Source of the DNA: Elioraea tepidiphila DSM 17972
Lineage (GTDB): Bacteria > Pseudomonadota > Alphaproteobacteria > Acetobacterales > Acetobacteraceae
Length of the DNA stretch: 64,000 bases
Reading direction: 5' to 3'
Assembly: GCF_000378465.1 (NCBI RefSeq)
Contig: NZ_KB899913.1
Coordinates: forward strand, 62,001-126,000
This document shows, one piece after another, positions 54,145 through 63,390 of this stretch. The notes below the pieces were generated by a model. The model saw only the letters and a program-made list of their open reading frames with translations, was not told the origin of the DNA and searched no databases. The position numbers and the translations under genes are program-made. How positions within the stretch are numbered: the first letter of the stretch is position 1; every line of letters starts with the position of its first letter.

Positions 54145-55215
54145 TCAGTGCGAGAAAGGATACAGCTTCCAGTACGCCTTGATCAGCCTCCATCGATGGG
54201 CGAGTCCGTCCGGCTCGAAGATCAGGAACAGGATGATCGCCGCGCCGATCACCATCTCGCGCAGGAAGCTGACCGCATTGCCGAGGCCGAGCGCCCGGTC
54301 GATCGCGCCTCCGGCCACGGCATCGGCGAACCACTGCACAACCTCCGGCAGCATCACCATGAACACGGCACCCATCATCGAGCCCATCACGCTGCCAAGG
54401 CCACCGATGATGATCATGCCGAGGAACTGGATCGAGAACAGGATGGTGAAGGCCTCGACCGAGACGAACAGGATGTAGTGGGCGTAGAGCGCGCCGCCGA
54501 TGCCGGCGAAGAACGACGAGATGCCGAAGGAGAGCGTGCGGTAGTAGGTGAGGTTGATCCCCATGATCTCGGCCGAGAGGTAGTGGTCGCGCACCGCGAC
54601 GAGCGCGCGACCGTCGCGCGAGCGCATCAGGTTGGCCGCACCGATGAACATGAGCACGACCCACGCGAGCACCAAGTAGAAGTATGTCTCGTTGCTGTCG
54701 AAGGCGAAGCCGAACAGCGAGGGCGGCTGGGTGATACGCCCCGCCACGCCACCGGTGAACCAGCGCGCGCGGGCGAAGAAATCCTCGATGATGAACTGCG
54801 CGGCCAACGTGGCGATCGCGAGATAGAGCCCCTTCAGCCGCGCGGCCGGGATGCCGAACACCATGCCGACGGCCGTGGTCGCGACGCCGGCAAGCGGGAT
54901 CGCCAGCAGCACCGGCACGCCGTGTTCGACGAACCAGGCGGAGGCGAAGGCGCCGACCCCGAAGAACGCCGAGTGCCCGATCGAGATCTGGCCGGTGAAA
55001 CCGACCAGGATGTTCAGCCCCAGTGCCGCGATACCGAGATAGCCCATCTGGATCATCAGGCTCAGCACGTATCGGTCGCCGGTCAGGGGCACGAGGCAGA
55101 GCAAGGCCACACCGGCGATCGCGAAGGCGCGCGACAGCCGGGTCGGGAAGATCGTGGTGTCCTCGCGGTAGGACTGGCGGAAGTCGCCGCACGGGGTCAT
55201 CGCGATCGCGGCCAT
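54145..55215 (-). CDS. livM: Branched-chain amino acid-type ABC transporter permease (LivM-like)
   Basis: 356-residue membrane protein with about nine hydrophobic segments. The conserved GLNILVGFTGQISIGHSAFFGVGAF block and the IIIGGLGSVMGSMMGAVFM segment (quoted in part) define LivM. The Ser/Gly in ISIGHSAF are typical family residues. It pairs with the LivH-like gene immediately upstream. Start at ATG 55213-55215; an internal ATG six codons on is possible. Confidence 0.92.
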   Translation of the reverse strand: MAAIAMTPCGDFRQSYREDTTIFPTRLSRAFAIAGVALLCLVPLTGDRYVLSLMIQMGYLGIAALGLNILVGFTGQISIGHSAFFGVGAFASAWFVEHGVPVLLAIPLAGVATTAVGMVFGIPAARLKGLYLAIATLAAQFIIEDFFARARWFTGGVAGRITQPPSLFGFAFDSNETYFYLVLAWVVLMFIGAANLMRSRDGRALVAVRDHYLSAEIMGINLTYYRTLSFGISSFFAGIGGALYAHYILFVSVEAFTILFSIQFLGMIIIGGLGSVMGSMMGAVFMVMLPEVVQWFADAVAGGAIDRALGLGNAVSFLREMVIGAAIILFLIFEPDGLAHRWRLIKAYWKLYPFSH

Positions 55216-55227
55216 GGCGTGCGGCCC

Positions 55228-56121
55228 TCACACCCGCTCGATGTTCTTGGTGCCGAACAGCCCGTAGGGCTTGATCATCAGGATCAGGATCAGCACGTAG
55301 AACGGCGCGATCTGGTACATGTTGCCCCAGTTCAGCAGCGTGGTGTCGAAGAAGTGGGCGACGTTCTCCAGCACGCCGACGATGATGCCGCCCAGCACGG
55401 CACCTAGGATGGAATCGAGCCCGCCCAGGATCACGGCCGGGAAAACCTTGATGCCGTAGAACGAGAGCGCGGAACTGACACCGTTCACCACGCCGACCAC
55501 CACGCCGGCGACCGCCGAGACCACCGCCGAGATCGCCCAGGACATCGCGAACACCTGGCGGACCGAAATCCCCAAGGACTGCGCCACCTGCTGGTCGAAG
55601 GCGGTGGCGCGCATCGCGAGCCCGTGCTTCGACGCGGTGAAGAACCAGGCAAACGCGCCCATGATCGCGACACTGATGACCAGGCTCATCAGATAGACGC
55701 TCTGCACCTCGAGCCCCATCACGCTCACCACCTGGGTCTCGAAGATCGGCGGGAAGGGCTGGGCGAACACGCCGAACATCCACTTCATCAGCGCCTGGAA
55801 GAAGATCGACAGCCCGATCGTCACCATGATCACGCTGATAACCGGTTCGCCGATCAGCGGGCGCAGCACCACCACCTGGATCAGGATGCCGAACAGCGTC
55901 ATGAAGGCGAGCGTGATCAGGAAGCCCCAGAGGAAGGGCACGCGGTGCTCGGTCAGCAGCCACCAGCACACCCAGGCGCCGACCAGCAGGAACTCGCCCT
56001 GGGCGAAGTTCACCACCTGCGAGGCCTTGTAGATCAGCACGAAGCTCATCGCGACCACGCCGTAGAGCGTGCCGACGATCAGCCCGTTCAGCGTGAGCTG
56101 GAACAGCAGTTCCCAGTTCAT
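55228..56121 (-). CDS. livH: Branched-chain amino acid-type ABC transporter permease (LivH-like)
   Basis: 297-residue membrane protein. Landmarks: LLFQLTLNGLIVGTLYGVVA near the N-terminus, VVNFAQGEFLLVGAW and the cytoplasmic AMRATAFDQQVAQSLGIS loop (contact to the ATPase), followed by PAVILGGLDSILGAVLGG. Pairs with LivM to form the translocation channel. Located 7 bases after the acyl-CoA ligase gene on the same strand. Confidence 0.93.
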   Translation of the reverse strand: MNWELLFQLTLNGLIVGTLYGVVAMSFVLIYKASQVVNFAQGEFLLVGAWVCWWLLTEHRVPFLWGFLITLAFMTLFGILIQVVVLRPLIGEPVISVIMVTIGLSIFFQALMKWMFGVFAQPFPPIFETQVVSVMGLEVQSVYLMSLVISVAIMGAFAWFFTASKHGLAMRATAFDQQVAQSLGISVRQVFAMSWAISAVVSAVAGVVVGVVNGVSSALSFYGIKVFPAVILGGLDSILGAVLGGIIVGVLENVAHFFDTTLLNWGNMYQIAPFYVLILILMIKPYGLFGTKNIERV

Positions 56122-56128
56122 CCGATCC

Positions 56129-58063
56129 TCATGCGGCGTGGGCCGGCGCGGGTGCCGCGGCCGGCGCGGGCAGGAGTTCGATCACCCTGAGCGTGGTGCG
56201 GATGCGCTGGGTGGTACCGTCCTGGAACTTGATCACGGTATCGACCGGAATCTCGGGCCGGTCGCCGTAGATGGCATCGATGATGTCGCCGTATTTCTGC
56301 GCGATCACGCCGCGCCGCACCTTGCGGGTGCGGGTGAGCTCGTCGTCGTCGGCATCGAGCTCCTTGTAGAGCAGCACGGCCTTGCGGATGCGCTGCGCCT
56401 CAGGCAGTTGCGCGTTCACCGCCTCGATCTCGCGCTTGAGGATCTCGCCGACCTGCGGCTTGGCGGCGAGATCGCTGTAGGTGGTGAAGGCGATCCGGTT
56501 GCGCTCGGCCCATTTGGAGACGATCGGGTAGCGGATGCAGATGATCGCGGCGAGGTAGTCGCGCTGGTCGCCGAGGATGACGGCCTCGGCCACATAGGGG
56601 CTGAATTTCAGCTTGTTCTCGATGAACTGCGGGCTGAAGCGGTCGCCGCGCGCGGTGGTCGCGATGTCCTTGATGCGATCGATCACCACCAAGTGGCCCT
56701 TCTTGTCGAAGTAGCCGGCATCGCCGGTATGCATCCAGCCGTCGCGCAGGTCCGCCCTCGTCGCTTCCTCGTTCTTGAAGTAGCCGGCGAACATGCTGGG
56801 GTGGCGCGTGACGATCTCGCCGACACCATTGGCGTCCGGGTTGTCGATCTTCACCTCCACCGTCTTGTCGAACGGCACGCCGACCGTGTTGAAGTCCACG
56901 TCCTCGGCGGTGTGGATGGTGTAGGCGCCGAGCAGCTCGGTCTGGCCGTAGAGCTGGCGCAGCGGCACGCCCATGGCCTGGAAGAAGCGGAACGTGTCCG
57001 GGCCGAGCGCCGCACCGCCGGTCGCGGCCGACTTCAGCCGCGAGAACCCCAGCCGGTCGCGCAGCGCCCTGAACAGCAGCGCATCGGCGAGCGTCGACCG
57101 CCCGCCTTTGTCCAGCGCCGCGAGTCCCTGCTTCATGCCAAGCTCGTAGAGACGCTGCTTGAGCCTGGTCGAGTCCATCACCCGCGCGCGCACATCCGCC
57201 GCGATCGCCTCCCAGAGCCGCGGGGCGAACAGCACGAAGGTCGGGCCGATCTCGCGGAAATCGGCCATCATCGTGTCGGGCTCCTCGACGAAGTTCACCT
57301 TCATGCGGGTGATGAGCCCCCAGCCCATCACATAGACCTGCTCCATGATCCACGGCAGCGGCAGCACCGAGACGTACTCATCCTCCGGGCCTTTCGGATC
57401 GGCACCGAGATAGCAGGCGCAGTGATTGATCAGCGCGCGCGCACTCAGCATCGCGAGCTTGGGCCGCGCGGTGGTGCCGGAGGTGGTGCAGAGGATCGCG
57501 ATGTCCTCGCCGCGCGTCGCCTCCACCATCCGCTCGTAGCGGTCTGGCTCGGCGAGCCGCAGATCCTCGCCGCGCTTGACCAGCGCCGAGACCGACATCA
57601 GCCGCGGATCATCGTATTTCCGCATCCCGCGCGGATCGGAATAGATGATGTGGCACAACGACGGCGCGCGATCGCCGAGGGCCAGCAGCTTGTCCACCTG
57701 TTCCTCGTCCTCGGCGAAGACGAGCTTGGCCTCGGCGTAGGACAGAAGATAGGCGACCTCGTCGTCGAGCGCGTCGCGGTAGATGCCGAGCGACATCGCA
57801 CCGACCGCGTGCGCCGCAACCTCGCCCATCACCCAGTCGGGGCGGTTGTCGCCGATCAGCCCGATCACGTCGCCGCGCCCGATGCCGAGCGAGGCCAGCC
57901 CGAGCGCGAAGGAGCGGACGCGCTCGTGGTAGTCCGCCCAGGTGATCGACCGCCAGATGCCGAACTCCTTCTCGCGCAGCGCAATCTCGCTCCCGTGTTC
58001 GCGGGCATGCAGCGACAGGAGCTTCGGAAGCGTGTCGTGGCGGGTGAGGTCGGGCAGGGCCAT
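56129..58063 (-). CDS. Long-chain fatty acid-CoA ligase-like (AMP-forming)
   Basis: 644 residues. The AMP-binding P-loop TSGTTARPKLA, the motif YGQTELLG and the C-terminal DGWMHTGDAGYFDKKGHLVVI and DRIKDIATTARGDRFSP (key Asp and hinge Lys/Arg) mark an acyl-CoA synthetase of the long-chain branch. No membrane anchor. It lies between the livG-like and livH-like genes in the same operon. Its substrate is likely the same class of compound carried by the ABC importer, but this is inference; ABC importers of fatty or aromatic acids are documented in general. Confidence 0.85.
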   Translation of the reverse strand: MALPDLTRHDTLPKLLSLHAREHGSEIALREKEFGIWRSITWADYHERVRSFALGLASLGIGRGDVIGLIGDNRPDWVMGEVAAHAVGAMSLGIYRDALDDEVAYLLSYAEAKLVFAEDEEQVDKLLALGDRAPSLCHIIYSDPRGMRKYDDPRLMSVSALVKRGEDLRLAEPDRYERMVEATRGEDIAILCTTSGTTARPKLAMLSARALINHCACYLGADPKGPEDEYVSVLPLPWIMEQVYVMGWGLITRMKVNFVEEPDTMMADFREIGPTFVLFAPRLWEAIAADVRARVMDSTRLKQRLYELGMKQGLAALDKGGRSTLADALLFRALRDRLGFSRLKSAATGGAALGPDTFRFFQAMGVPLRQLYGQTELLGAYTIHTAEDVDFNTVGVPFDKTVEVKIDNPDANGVGEIVTRHPSMFAGYFKNEEATRADLRDGWMHTGDAGYFDKKGHLVVIDRIKDIATTARGDRFSPQFIENKLKFSPYVAEAVILGDQRDYLAAIICIRYPIVSKWAERNRIAFTTYSDLAAKPQVGEILKREIEAVNAQLPEAQRIRKAVLLYKELDADDDELTRTRKVRRGVIAQKYGDIIDAIYGDRPEIPVDTVIKFQDGTTQRIRTTLRVIELLPAPAAAPAPAHAA

Positions 58064-58068
58064 GGCGT

Positions 58069-58890
58069 TCAGGCGACCGTGTCGGCTTCGGTGTCACCCC
58101 CGACCGGCACGTCCTCGGCCTCGCCGAGATAGGCGCGCTTGACGTGCGGATCGGCGAGCACCTGCTCCGGCGTGCCCTCGGCGATCTTGCGACCGAAATC
58201 GAGCACGATCACGCGGTGGCTGATGTCCATCACCACGCCCATGTCGTGCTCGATCATGATCACCGTCATGCCCCACTCCTCGTTGAGGTCGACGATGTAG
58301 CGGGCCATGTCCTCCTTCTCCTCGAGGTTCATCCCCGCCATCGGCTCGTCGAGCAGGATCAGCTTCGGCTTGAGCGCGATCGCGCGCGCGAGCTCCACGC
58401 GCTTGCGCAACCCGTAGGGCAGCGTGCCGGCCGGCGCCTTGCGGATGTGCTGGATCTCGAGGAAGTCGATGATGTCCTCGACCTCGCGGCGATGCGCGAG
58501 CTCCTCCTTTTGCGCGCCGCCGAGCCAGTACAGCATGCCGGTCACGAAGTTGTTCTTCAGCAGGTGGTGCCGGCCGACGAGAATGTTGTCGAGGACCGAC
58601 ATGTGGCCGAACAAAGCCAGGTTCTGGAACGTCCGACCGATGCCGAGATCGGCGCGGTGGTTCGGCTTCATGGTCGTGATGTCGGTGCCCTCGAACAGCA
58701 CCCGCCCCTCGGTCGGACGGTAGCGCCCCGAGATGCAGTTCACCATCGAGGTCTTGCCGGCGCCGTTCGGGCCGATGATGGAGAAGAGCTCGCCCCGCTC
58801 GACCGAGAACGACACGTCAGTCAGCGCGCGCACTCCGCCGAAGCGCAAGGACACCTGCGCGGCTTCCAGGATCGGCGTGTCCTTCTTCAA
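58069..58890 (-). CDS. livG: Branched-chain amino acid-type ABC transporter ATP-binding protein (LivG-like)
   Basis: 273 residues. Walker A IIGPNGAGKTS, Q-loop LGIGRTFQNLALF, signature LPYGLRKRVELARAI (the LivG variant), Walker B KLILLDEPMAGMN and H-loop VIMIEHDMGVVM. First gene of the operon running down to the PaaK-like ligase. It has a terminal acidic tail (VPVGGDTEADTVA). Divergent from the haem-sensor gene across about 196 bases with no recognised site. Confidence 0.92.
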   Translation of the reverse strand: MKKDTPILEAAQVSLRFGGVRALTDVSFSVERGELFSIIGPNGAGKTSMVNCISGRYRPTEGRVLFEGTDITTMKPNHRADLGIGRTFQNLALFGHMSVLDNILVGRHHLLKNNFVTGMLYWLGGAQKEELAHRREVEDIIDFLEIQHIRKAPAGTLPYGLRKRVELARAIALKPKLILLDEPMAGMNLEEKEDMARYIVDLNEEWGMTVIMIEHDMGVVMDISHRVIVLDFGRKIAEGTPEQVLADPHVKRAYLGEAEDVPVGGDTEADTVA

Positions 58891-59086
58891 CCGGACGATC
58901 TCCCTTCCCCGGGCCCTCTCGTTCTCCTGACGCCTGCCCGGGCCCCGGGCGTCACCTTACGTGTGGTGTGGCGTGGCGGGCAACAATCGTCGCGAGTGGC
59001 GGGAAACCCGGTCCGGCCGGGCGCCGGAAACCCTCGGTTATCGATTTGGTCCCAGGATCACCGGCCGAGAGACGGCAGGCAGCGCC

Positions 59087-59959
59087 ATGGGACTTCGGCT
59101 CAAGTTCAACCTCGCGATCCTCGCGGTGTTCGCGGTCGGCTTCGCCGCCGCCTGGGTCGCGCTCGAGCGCCAGTTCGTCGCCTCGGCGCGGGGCGAGGTG
59201 CTGCAGAACGCGCGCATCATGATGGCCGCGGCGAACGCGGTCCGCACCTACACATCCCAGCGTGTCGGCCCGGCCCTGGCCGCCGCCCCCCGCGACCATT
59301 TCGAGCCGATGACCGTGCCCTCCTATGCCGCGCAGACCAACTTCAAGGCGCTGACCGAGCGCTACCCCGACTTCACCTACAAGGAGGCGGCGCTCAACCC
59401 GACCAACCCGGCCGACCGCGCCACCGACTGGGAGGCCGACTTCATCCACGCCTTCCGCAACCGCCGCGGCCTCGAGGAACTCTCGGCCGAACGCGAGACG
59501 CCGACCGGCCCGGTCCTGACGCTCGCCCGGCCGATCACGGTGTCAAGCGAGGCCTGCCTCACCTGCCACTCGACGCCCGACCGGGCGCCGCCGGCCCTGC
59601 TTGCCCAGTACGGCAGCAGCAACGGATTCGGCTGGAGCATGGGCGAGACCGTTGCCGCGCAGATCGTCTCGGTGCCGATGGCGGTGGCGCTGGAGACGGC
59701 GCAGCGCAACCTGCACGCGGCGATGGTGCTGCTCGCCGCCGTGTTCGCCGGTGTCATGGTCGTCCTCAACGTGCTGCTGCACCTGACCGTGGTGCGGCCG
59801 GTGGTGCGCATCTCGCGTCTCGCCACCGATGTCAGCCTGGGCAAGGCCGATGCGCCCGAGTTCGCCGCCGGCGGACGCGACGAGATCGGCGAACTCGGCC
59901 GGGCCTTCACGCGGATGCGCCGCAGCCTCGACCAGGCGATGCGCATGCTCGGCGCCTGA
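59087..59959 (+). CDS. c-type haem membrane sensor (DUF3365/Tll0287-like) with HAMP domain
   Basis: 290 residues. Residues 6-25 form a first membrane helix; ~30-205 are the periplasmic DUF3365 domain with one haem-attachment motif CLTCH (157-161); ~211-233 form a second helix; 234-288 form a HAMP linker with the DEIGELGRAFTRM hallmark. No kinase, cyclase or methyl-accepting output follows: the protein ends right after HAMP. Start at ATG 59087; the longer frame adds no family sequence. The Ser/Thr kinase gene starts 5 bases after its stop. Redox or gas sensing is likely from family knowledge, ligand unknown. Confidence 0.85.
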   Translation: MGLRLKFNLAILAVFAVGFAAAWVALERQFVASARGEVLQNARIMMAAANAVRTYTSQRVGPALAAAPRDHFEPMTVPSYAAQTNFKALTERYPDFTYKEAALNPTNPADRATDWEADFIHAFRNRRGLEELSAERETPTGPVLTLARPITVSSEACLTCHSTPDRAPPALLAQYGSSNGFGWSMGETVAAQIVSVPMAVALETAQRNLHAAMVLLAAVFAGVMVVLNVLLHLTVVRPVVRISRLATDVSLGKADAPEFAAGGRDEIGELGRAFTRMRRSLDQAMRMLGA

Positions 59960-59964
59960 GCGCG

Positions 59965-61374
59965 ATGTCGGACCATCCCGAGACGATCGTCCGTCCGGCC
60001 GAGCTCCCGGCCAGGCTCGGCCGCTACGTGCCGATCGAGCGGCTCGGCGCCGGCGCAATGGGCGTGGTCTGGCGCGCGCACGACCCGGCGATCGACCGGA
60101 GCGTCGCGATCAAGGTGATGCGCACCTCCATGCTGGACGACGCGGCGCGCGATGCGTTTCTCGAGCGCTTCCGCACCGAGGTGCGCGCGGCCGGGCGGTG
60201 CTCCCATCCCGCGATCGTCGCCGTCTATGACTTCGCCGACGACGCCGAGGCGCCCTACATCGTCATGGAGTTCGTCGAGGGCACCACGCTCGGGCGGATG
60301 CTGCGCGAGAGTGCCGCCAATCGCGCCGCGGTCACGCCCCGACTGGTCGCGGCCATGCTGGAGGTGCTGGATGGGCTCGGCGCGGCGCACGCGACCGGCG
60401 TGGTGCATCGCGACGTCAAGCCCGGCAACATCATGATCACGCCCTCGGGGGCGGCGAAGCTCGCCGATTTCGGCATCGCCCGGGTCGATCTCTCGGCGGT
60501 CACCGGCACCGGGGCGATGATCGGCACGCCCGGCTACATGGCGCCCGAGCAGGCGCTGGGGCGCGCGGTCGACCACCGCGCCGATCTGTTCGCGGTCGCA
60601 GCGATCCTGTTCGAGATCCTGGTCGGCCGTGCGCCCTTCGCCGGCGCCTCGCTGCCGGAGACGCTGCTGCGGCTGACCAGCCCCGACCCCGTCGAGCTCG
60701 GCCCGCTCGCCACCACCGCGCTCGCGCCCGTGCTCGCACGGGGCCTCGCCAAGAAGCCCGAGCATCGCTTCGACAGCGCGCGGCAGTTCCGCGACGCGTT
60801 ACGCGCCGCGCTCACCGGCGGGTTCCGCGCCGAGGCGGAGACGATCGTCCGTCCGATGCCGGAGCCCGGCAGCCGCGGCGGGTTACTCTCAGCCAGTCTT
60901 GGTTCGACAGCGGCCGAGCGCTTCGACCCTGCGCTGCTCGCGCGGCTGCGCGAGGACCTGGTCCAGCAGATCGGCCCGATCGCCGACACCCTCCTGCGCC
61001 GCGCCGCGGCCGGCGCGGAAACGGCGCAGGACCTGCTGGGCGCCTGTGTCGGCATGATCGAGGACCCGCACGAGCGGGCCGAGTTCCTGCGCCGCAACCG
61101 CGCGCTGCTTGCCCCAGGCACCGACAGCGGTATCCGGTCCCGGGTGCCGACCCTCACGGCGACGGCGTTCGTGCCGGACGCCACCGCGCTCGCGGCGATC
61201 GAGGCGGCGCTCGCCTTCCATCTCGGTCCGATCGCGCGCGTGCTGGTGCGCAAGGAGGCTGCCACGGCCGGCTCGGCGCCGGACCTGATCGAGCGGCTGG
61301 CGGTCCATGTCGAGGCGGAGGCCGACGCCGCGCGGTTCCGCCGCGCCGCGCGCGCTGCACTGGGTGGCGGCTGA
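59965..61374 (+). CDS. Soluble Ser/Thr protein kinase with duplicated C-terminal helical domain
   Basis: 469 residues. The kinase core spans ~20-285: Gly loop GAGAMGVVW, Lys50 in VAIKVM, catalytic VVHRDVKPGNIM (Asp150), LADFGIARV (Asp168) and MAPEQA. No membrane segment. The ETIVRP hexapeptide occurs twice, at residues 6-11 and 292-297, flanking the kinase. The C-terminus carries a duplicated ~60-residue domain (about 323-378 and 408-465), sharing QIGPIADTLLRRAA and HLGPIARVLVRKEA; I recall such modules in kinases and cyclases (DUF8082-like). Coupled to the haem-HAMP gene, so probably regulated by it (inference). Confidence 0.88.
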   Translation: MSDHPETIVRPAELPARLGRYVPIERLGAGAMGVVWRAHDPAIDRSVAIKVMRTSMLDDAARDAFLERFRTEVRAAGRCSHPAIVAVYDFADDAEAPYIVMEFVEGTTLGRMLRESAANRAAVTPRLVAAMLEVLDGLGAAHATGVVHRDVKPGNIMITPSGAAKLADFGIARVDLSAVTGTGAMIGTPGYMAPEQALGRAVDHRADLFAVAAILFEILVGRAPFAGASLPETLLRLTSPDPVELGPLATTALAPVLARGLAKKPEHRFDSARQFRDALRAALTGGFRAEAETIVRPMPEPGSRGGLLSASLGSTAAERFDPALLARLREDLVQQIGPIADTLLRRAAAGAETAQDLLGACVGMIEDPHERAEFLRRNRALLAPGTDSGIRSRVPTLTATAFVPDATALAAIEAALAFHLGPIARVLVRKEAATAGSAPDLIERLAVHVEAEADAARFRRAARAALGGG

Positions 61375-61377
61375 TCC

Positions 61378-61815
61378 CTACGGCCGGCTCATCAGCTCGG
61401 CACGGAACAGCCGGAAATAGGTGACGACCAGGGCTGCGGCGAAGACGCCGTCGATCAGCGCGAGCCACAGCAAGCCGCGCAGCCCGGCACCGAGCGCGAG
61501 AAGCAGGAACAGCAGCGCCGTGGCGACACGCCCCAGGATGCCGATCACGTTGGGCCAGCGCACGCGCACCGGGTCGATGTAGCCCGGGAAGTACAGCAGC
61601 GTGACGAGCAGCAGCGTGGCCCCCCACGCCCGCAGCCAGCCGGAAGGCGTGGCCGAGGGGAGACCGAGCAGATGCGAGAGCGTGGCCGGAAACAGGATCG
61701 CGAGAAGCGCGAGCCCGGCCTGTACAATCAAGCTCACCGCGAGAACGCGCTTGTAGGTGTCCTTGCGCGAGCGCGCCTCCGCCTGTGTCCAGCCGAGGCT
61801 CAGGGTCTGATCCAT
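61378..61815 (-). CDS. Small four-helix membrane protein
   Basis: 145 residues, about four hydrophobic segments (LAVSLIVQAGLALLAILFP, WLRAWGATLLLVTLLYFPG, GRVATALLFLLLALGAGL, GVFAAALVVTYFRLF). I do not recognise the family with confidence. It shares an operon with the di-haem cytochrome (15 bases apart) and the flavoenzyme, so it may be a quinone- or haem-related partner, but no redox residues (His pairs, Cys) are obvious. Confidence 0.7.
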   Translation of the reverse strand: MDQTLSLGWTQAEARSRKDTYKRVLAVSLIVQAGLALLAILFPATLSHLLGLPSATPSGWLRAWGATLLLVTLLYFPGYIDPVRVRWPNVIGILGRVATALLFLLLALGAGLRGLLWLALIDGVFAAALVVTYFRLFRAELMSRP

Positions 61816-61830
61816 GCGTCCGAACCTCCT

Positions 61831-63390
61831 TCAGAACGTCCGTAGATAGGCGAGCAGATCGTCCTTCTCCGCCCGGCTCAGACCTGTGCCGTAGTCGTGG
61901 CCGGCATTGCCGTTGCCGGGGCGGGTCGTGTCGAAGCAGAACCGGCCGGACGGCGCCGGCTCGCCGGGGGTGCAGGGGGGAGAGCGGAACCCGCCGCGCG
62001 CCTCGTCCAGCGTGTCGTCGCCGCGCAGGAAGGCGCGTGGCCGCGCCTCGGCCGGTTCCAGCAGGTCGGCCAATGTCGGCACCGAGCCGTTGTGCAGGTA
62101 GGGGCCGCGCAACCACAGCCCGTCAAGCGGCTGGTTGGCATAGCCATCCGTCTTCGTGAAGCGGGTGAAGCCCAGAGACGCGCGCTGCTGGCGCAGGAAC
62201 TCCTGCGTGTAGGAGTCGAGGCGCGCGCGATCGGTGCCGATGCGCTCGATCGGTTCGACGCGGCCGAGACGTCCGCCCTCGAAGACATAACGCTCGCCGT
62301 CCTGGTGACCGTGGCAGGACGCGCAGGCGCGCATATAGACCTCGCGCCCGCGTGCGACCGCCGCCGCATCGGCCGCCCCACGCATCGGGCTCGCCGGCGG
62401 GCGGAGATCGAGCAGCCAGCGCGCGACTCGGCGGATCGCGGCATGGTCTGCGGCGGTGGCCGTGCGCAGATCGAGCCCGGCGCCGACAGCGGCGGAGAGG
62501 TTGCGCTCGTGCAGGCTGGTGTTGTTGCCGTCCCAGTGCAGCTGCATCCCTTCGCGCGGACGCTGGAGGAAGATCGAGGGGAAGTCGGAGGTGCCGATCC
62601 GCTCCGCCTGGTCGAGCGCGCTGAACGGGACCGAGAACTGGATCAGCTTGTAGGGGTTGAAGGTATCGACGCGCCCGGGTGCCCAGGGCGGCTGCACGGC
62701 GAGCAGCGGGTCGAGCCGCACATGGCGCAGCAGCAGTTCACCGCGCACGCGGGGCAGGACCACATGGCGCCAGAGCACCCGCTCGACGAGGCCGAACCGG
62801 CCCTGGCTCGCCTCGAGGCGTGCGAGCAGCGGACCGGGGCTCAGCCGGTCGTCATTCGCCGCGGCGAGCAGGAAGCGGATGAAGCCGTGCAGGTCGAGAT
62901 TGTTGGACGGCATCCCGTCCACGATCACGCGCTCGCCGCCTTCGCGGCGCCAGGTGCCGGCGTGGCAGACCGCGCAGTTGAACCAGACGAGCTCGACGCC
63001 GTTGACCCGCCGGCGCGAGATACCGATGGGCAGGTCGTACGGCGTGCCGTCGGCATGGCGTTCGTAGAGGAAGCCGAACGCCGCATAGGCGCCGTCGCCA
63101 CGCTCGAGCGTGGGCCGGAAAACCTCGGGGAACAGGGCGGGAAGCTCCTTCCACACACGATACGGTAGTCCGCTCGACCGATCCGCGCCGATCGAGCCGT
63201 AGCGGAAGTGGCTGACATCGCCAGCGTAGTGTGGCGTGGACTCGCCGCTGTAACGATGCAGCAGCACCGCTACAGCGGCGAGCAGGACGAGCCCGAGCAC
63301 AAGGGCGAGTGCCACCATCAGCGTCAGCGGCACGGTGAGCCAACGCCGCCCTGCTCGCGCCGCCTCGACCGCGGTGACCGACGCGCGCAC
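61831..63390 (-). CDS. Membrane-anchored di-haem cytochrome c
   Basis: 519 residues: an N-terminal anchor or signal helix (LTVPLTLMVALALVLGLVLL), then two CxxCH haem motifs, CAVCHAG and CASCHGH, in an extended domain with PPWAPGRVDTFNPYK, WDGNNTSLHERNLS and PYLHNGSVPTLADLLEPAE. The pattern resembles the RoxA/di-haem peroxidase-like cytochromes by memory, but which activity is unproven. GTG start (63388-63390) immediately after the flavoenzyme stop codon, with ggaggt upstream. Likely periplasmic electron transfer or oxidation. Confidence 0.8.
   Translation of the reverse strand: MRASVTAVEAARAGRRWLTVPLTLMVALALVLGLVLLAAVAVLLHRYSGESTPHYAGDVSHFRYGSIGADRSSGLPYRVWKELPALFPEVFRPTLERGDGAYAAFGFLYERHADGTPYDLPIGISRRRVNGVELVWFNCAVCHAGTWRREGGERVIVDGMPSNNLDLHGFIRFLLAAANDDRLSPGPLLARLEASQGRFGLVERVLWRHVVLPRVRGELLLRHVRLDPLLAVQPPWAPGRVDTFNPYKLIQFSVPFSALDQAERIGTSDFPSIFLQRPREGMQLHWDGNNTSLHERNLSAAVGAGLDLRTATAADHAAIRRVARWLLDLRPPASPMRGAADAAAVARGREVYMRACASCHGHQDGERYVFEGGRLGRVEPIERIGTDRARLDSYTQEFLRQQRASLGFTRFTKTDGYANQPLDGLWLRGPYLHNGSVPTLADLLEPAEARPRAFLRGDDTLDEARGGFRSPPCTPGEPAPSGRFCFDTTRPGNGNAGHDYGTGLSRAEKDDLLAYLRTF

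Noticed and set aside
58144-59964. Upstream extension of the Ser/Thr kinase frame
   Set aside because: The extension runs through the opposite-strand livG gene and another frame of the haem-sensor gene, with no recognisable sequence; the kinase begins at ATG 59965.
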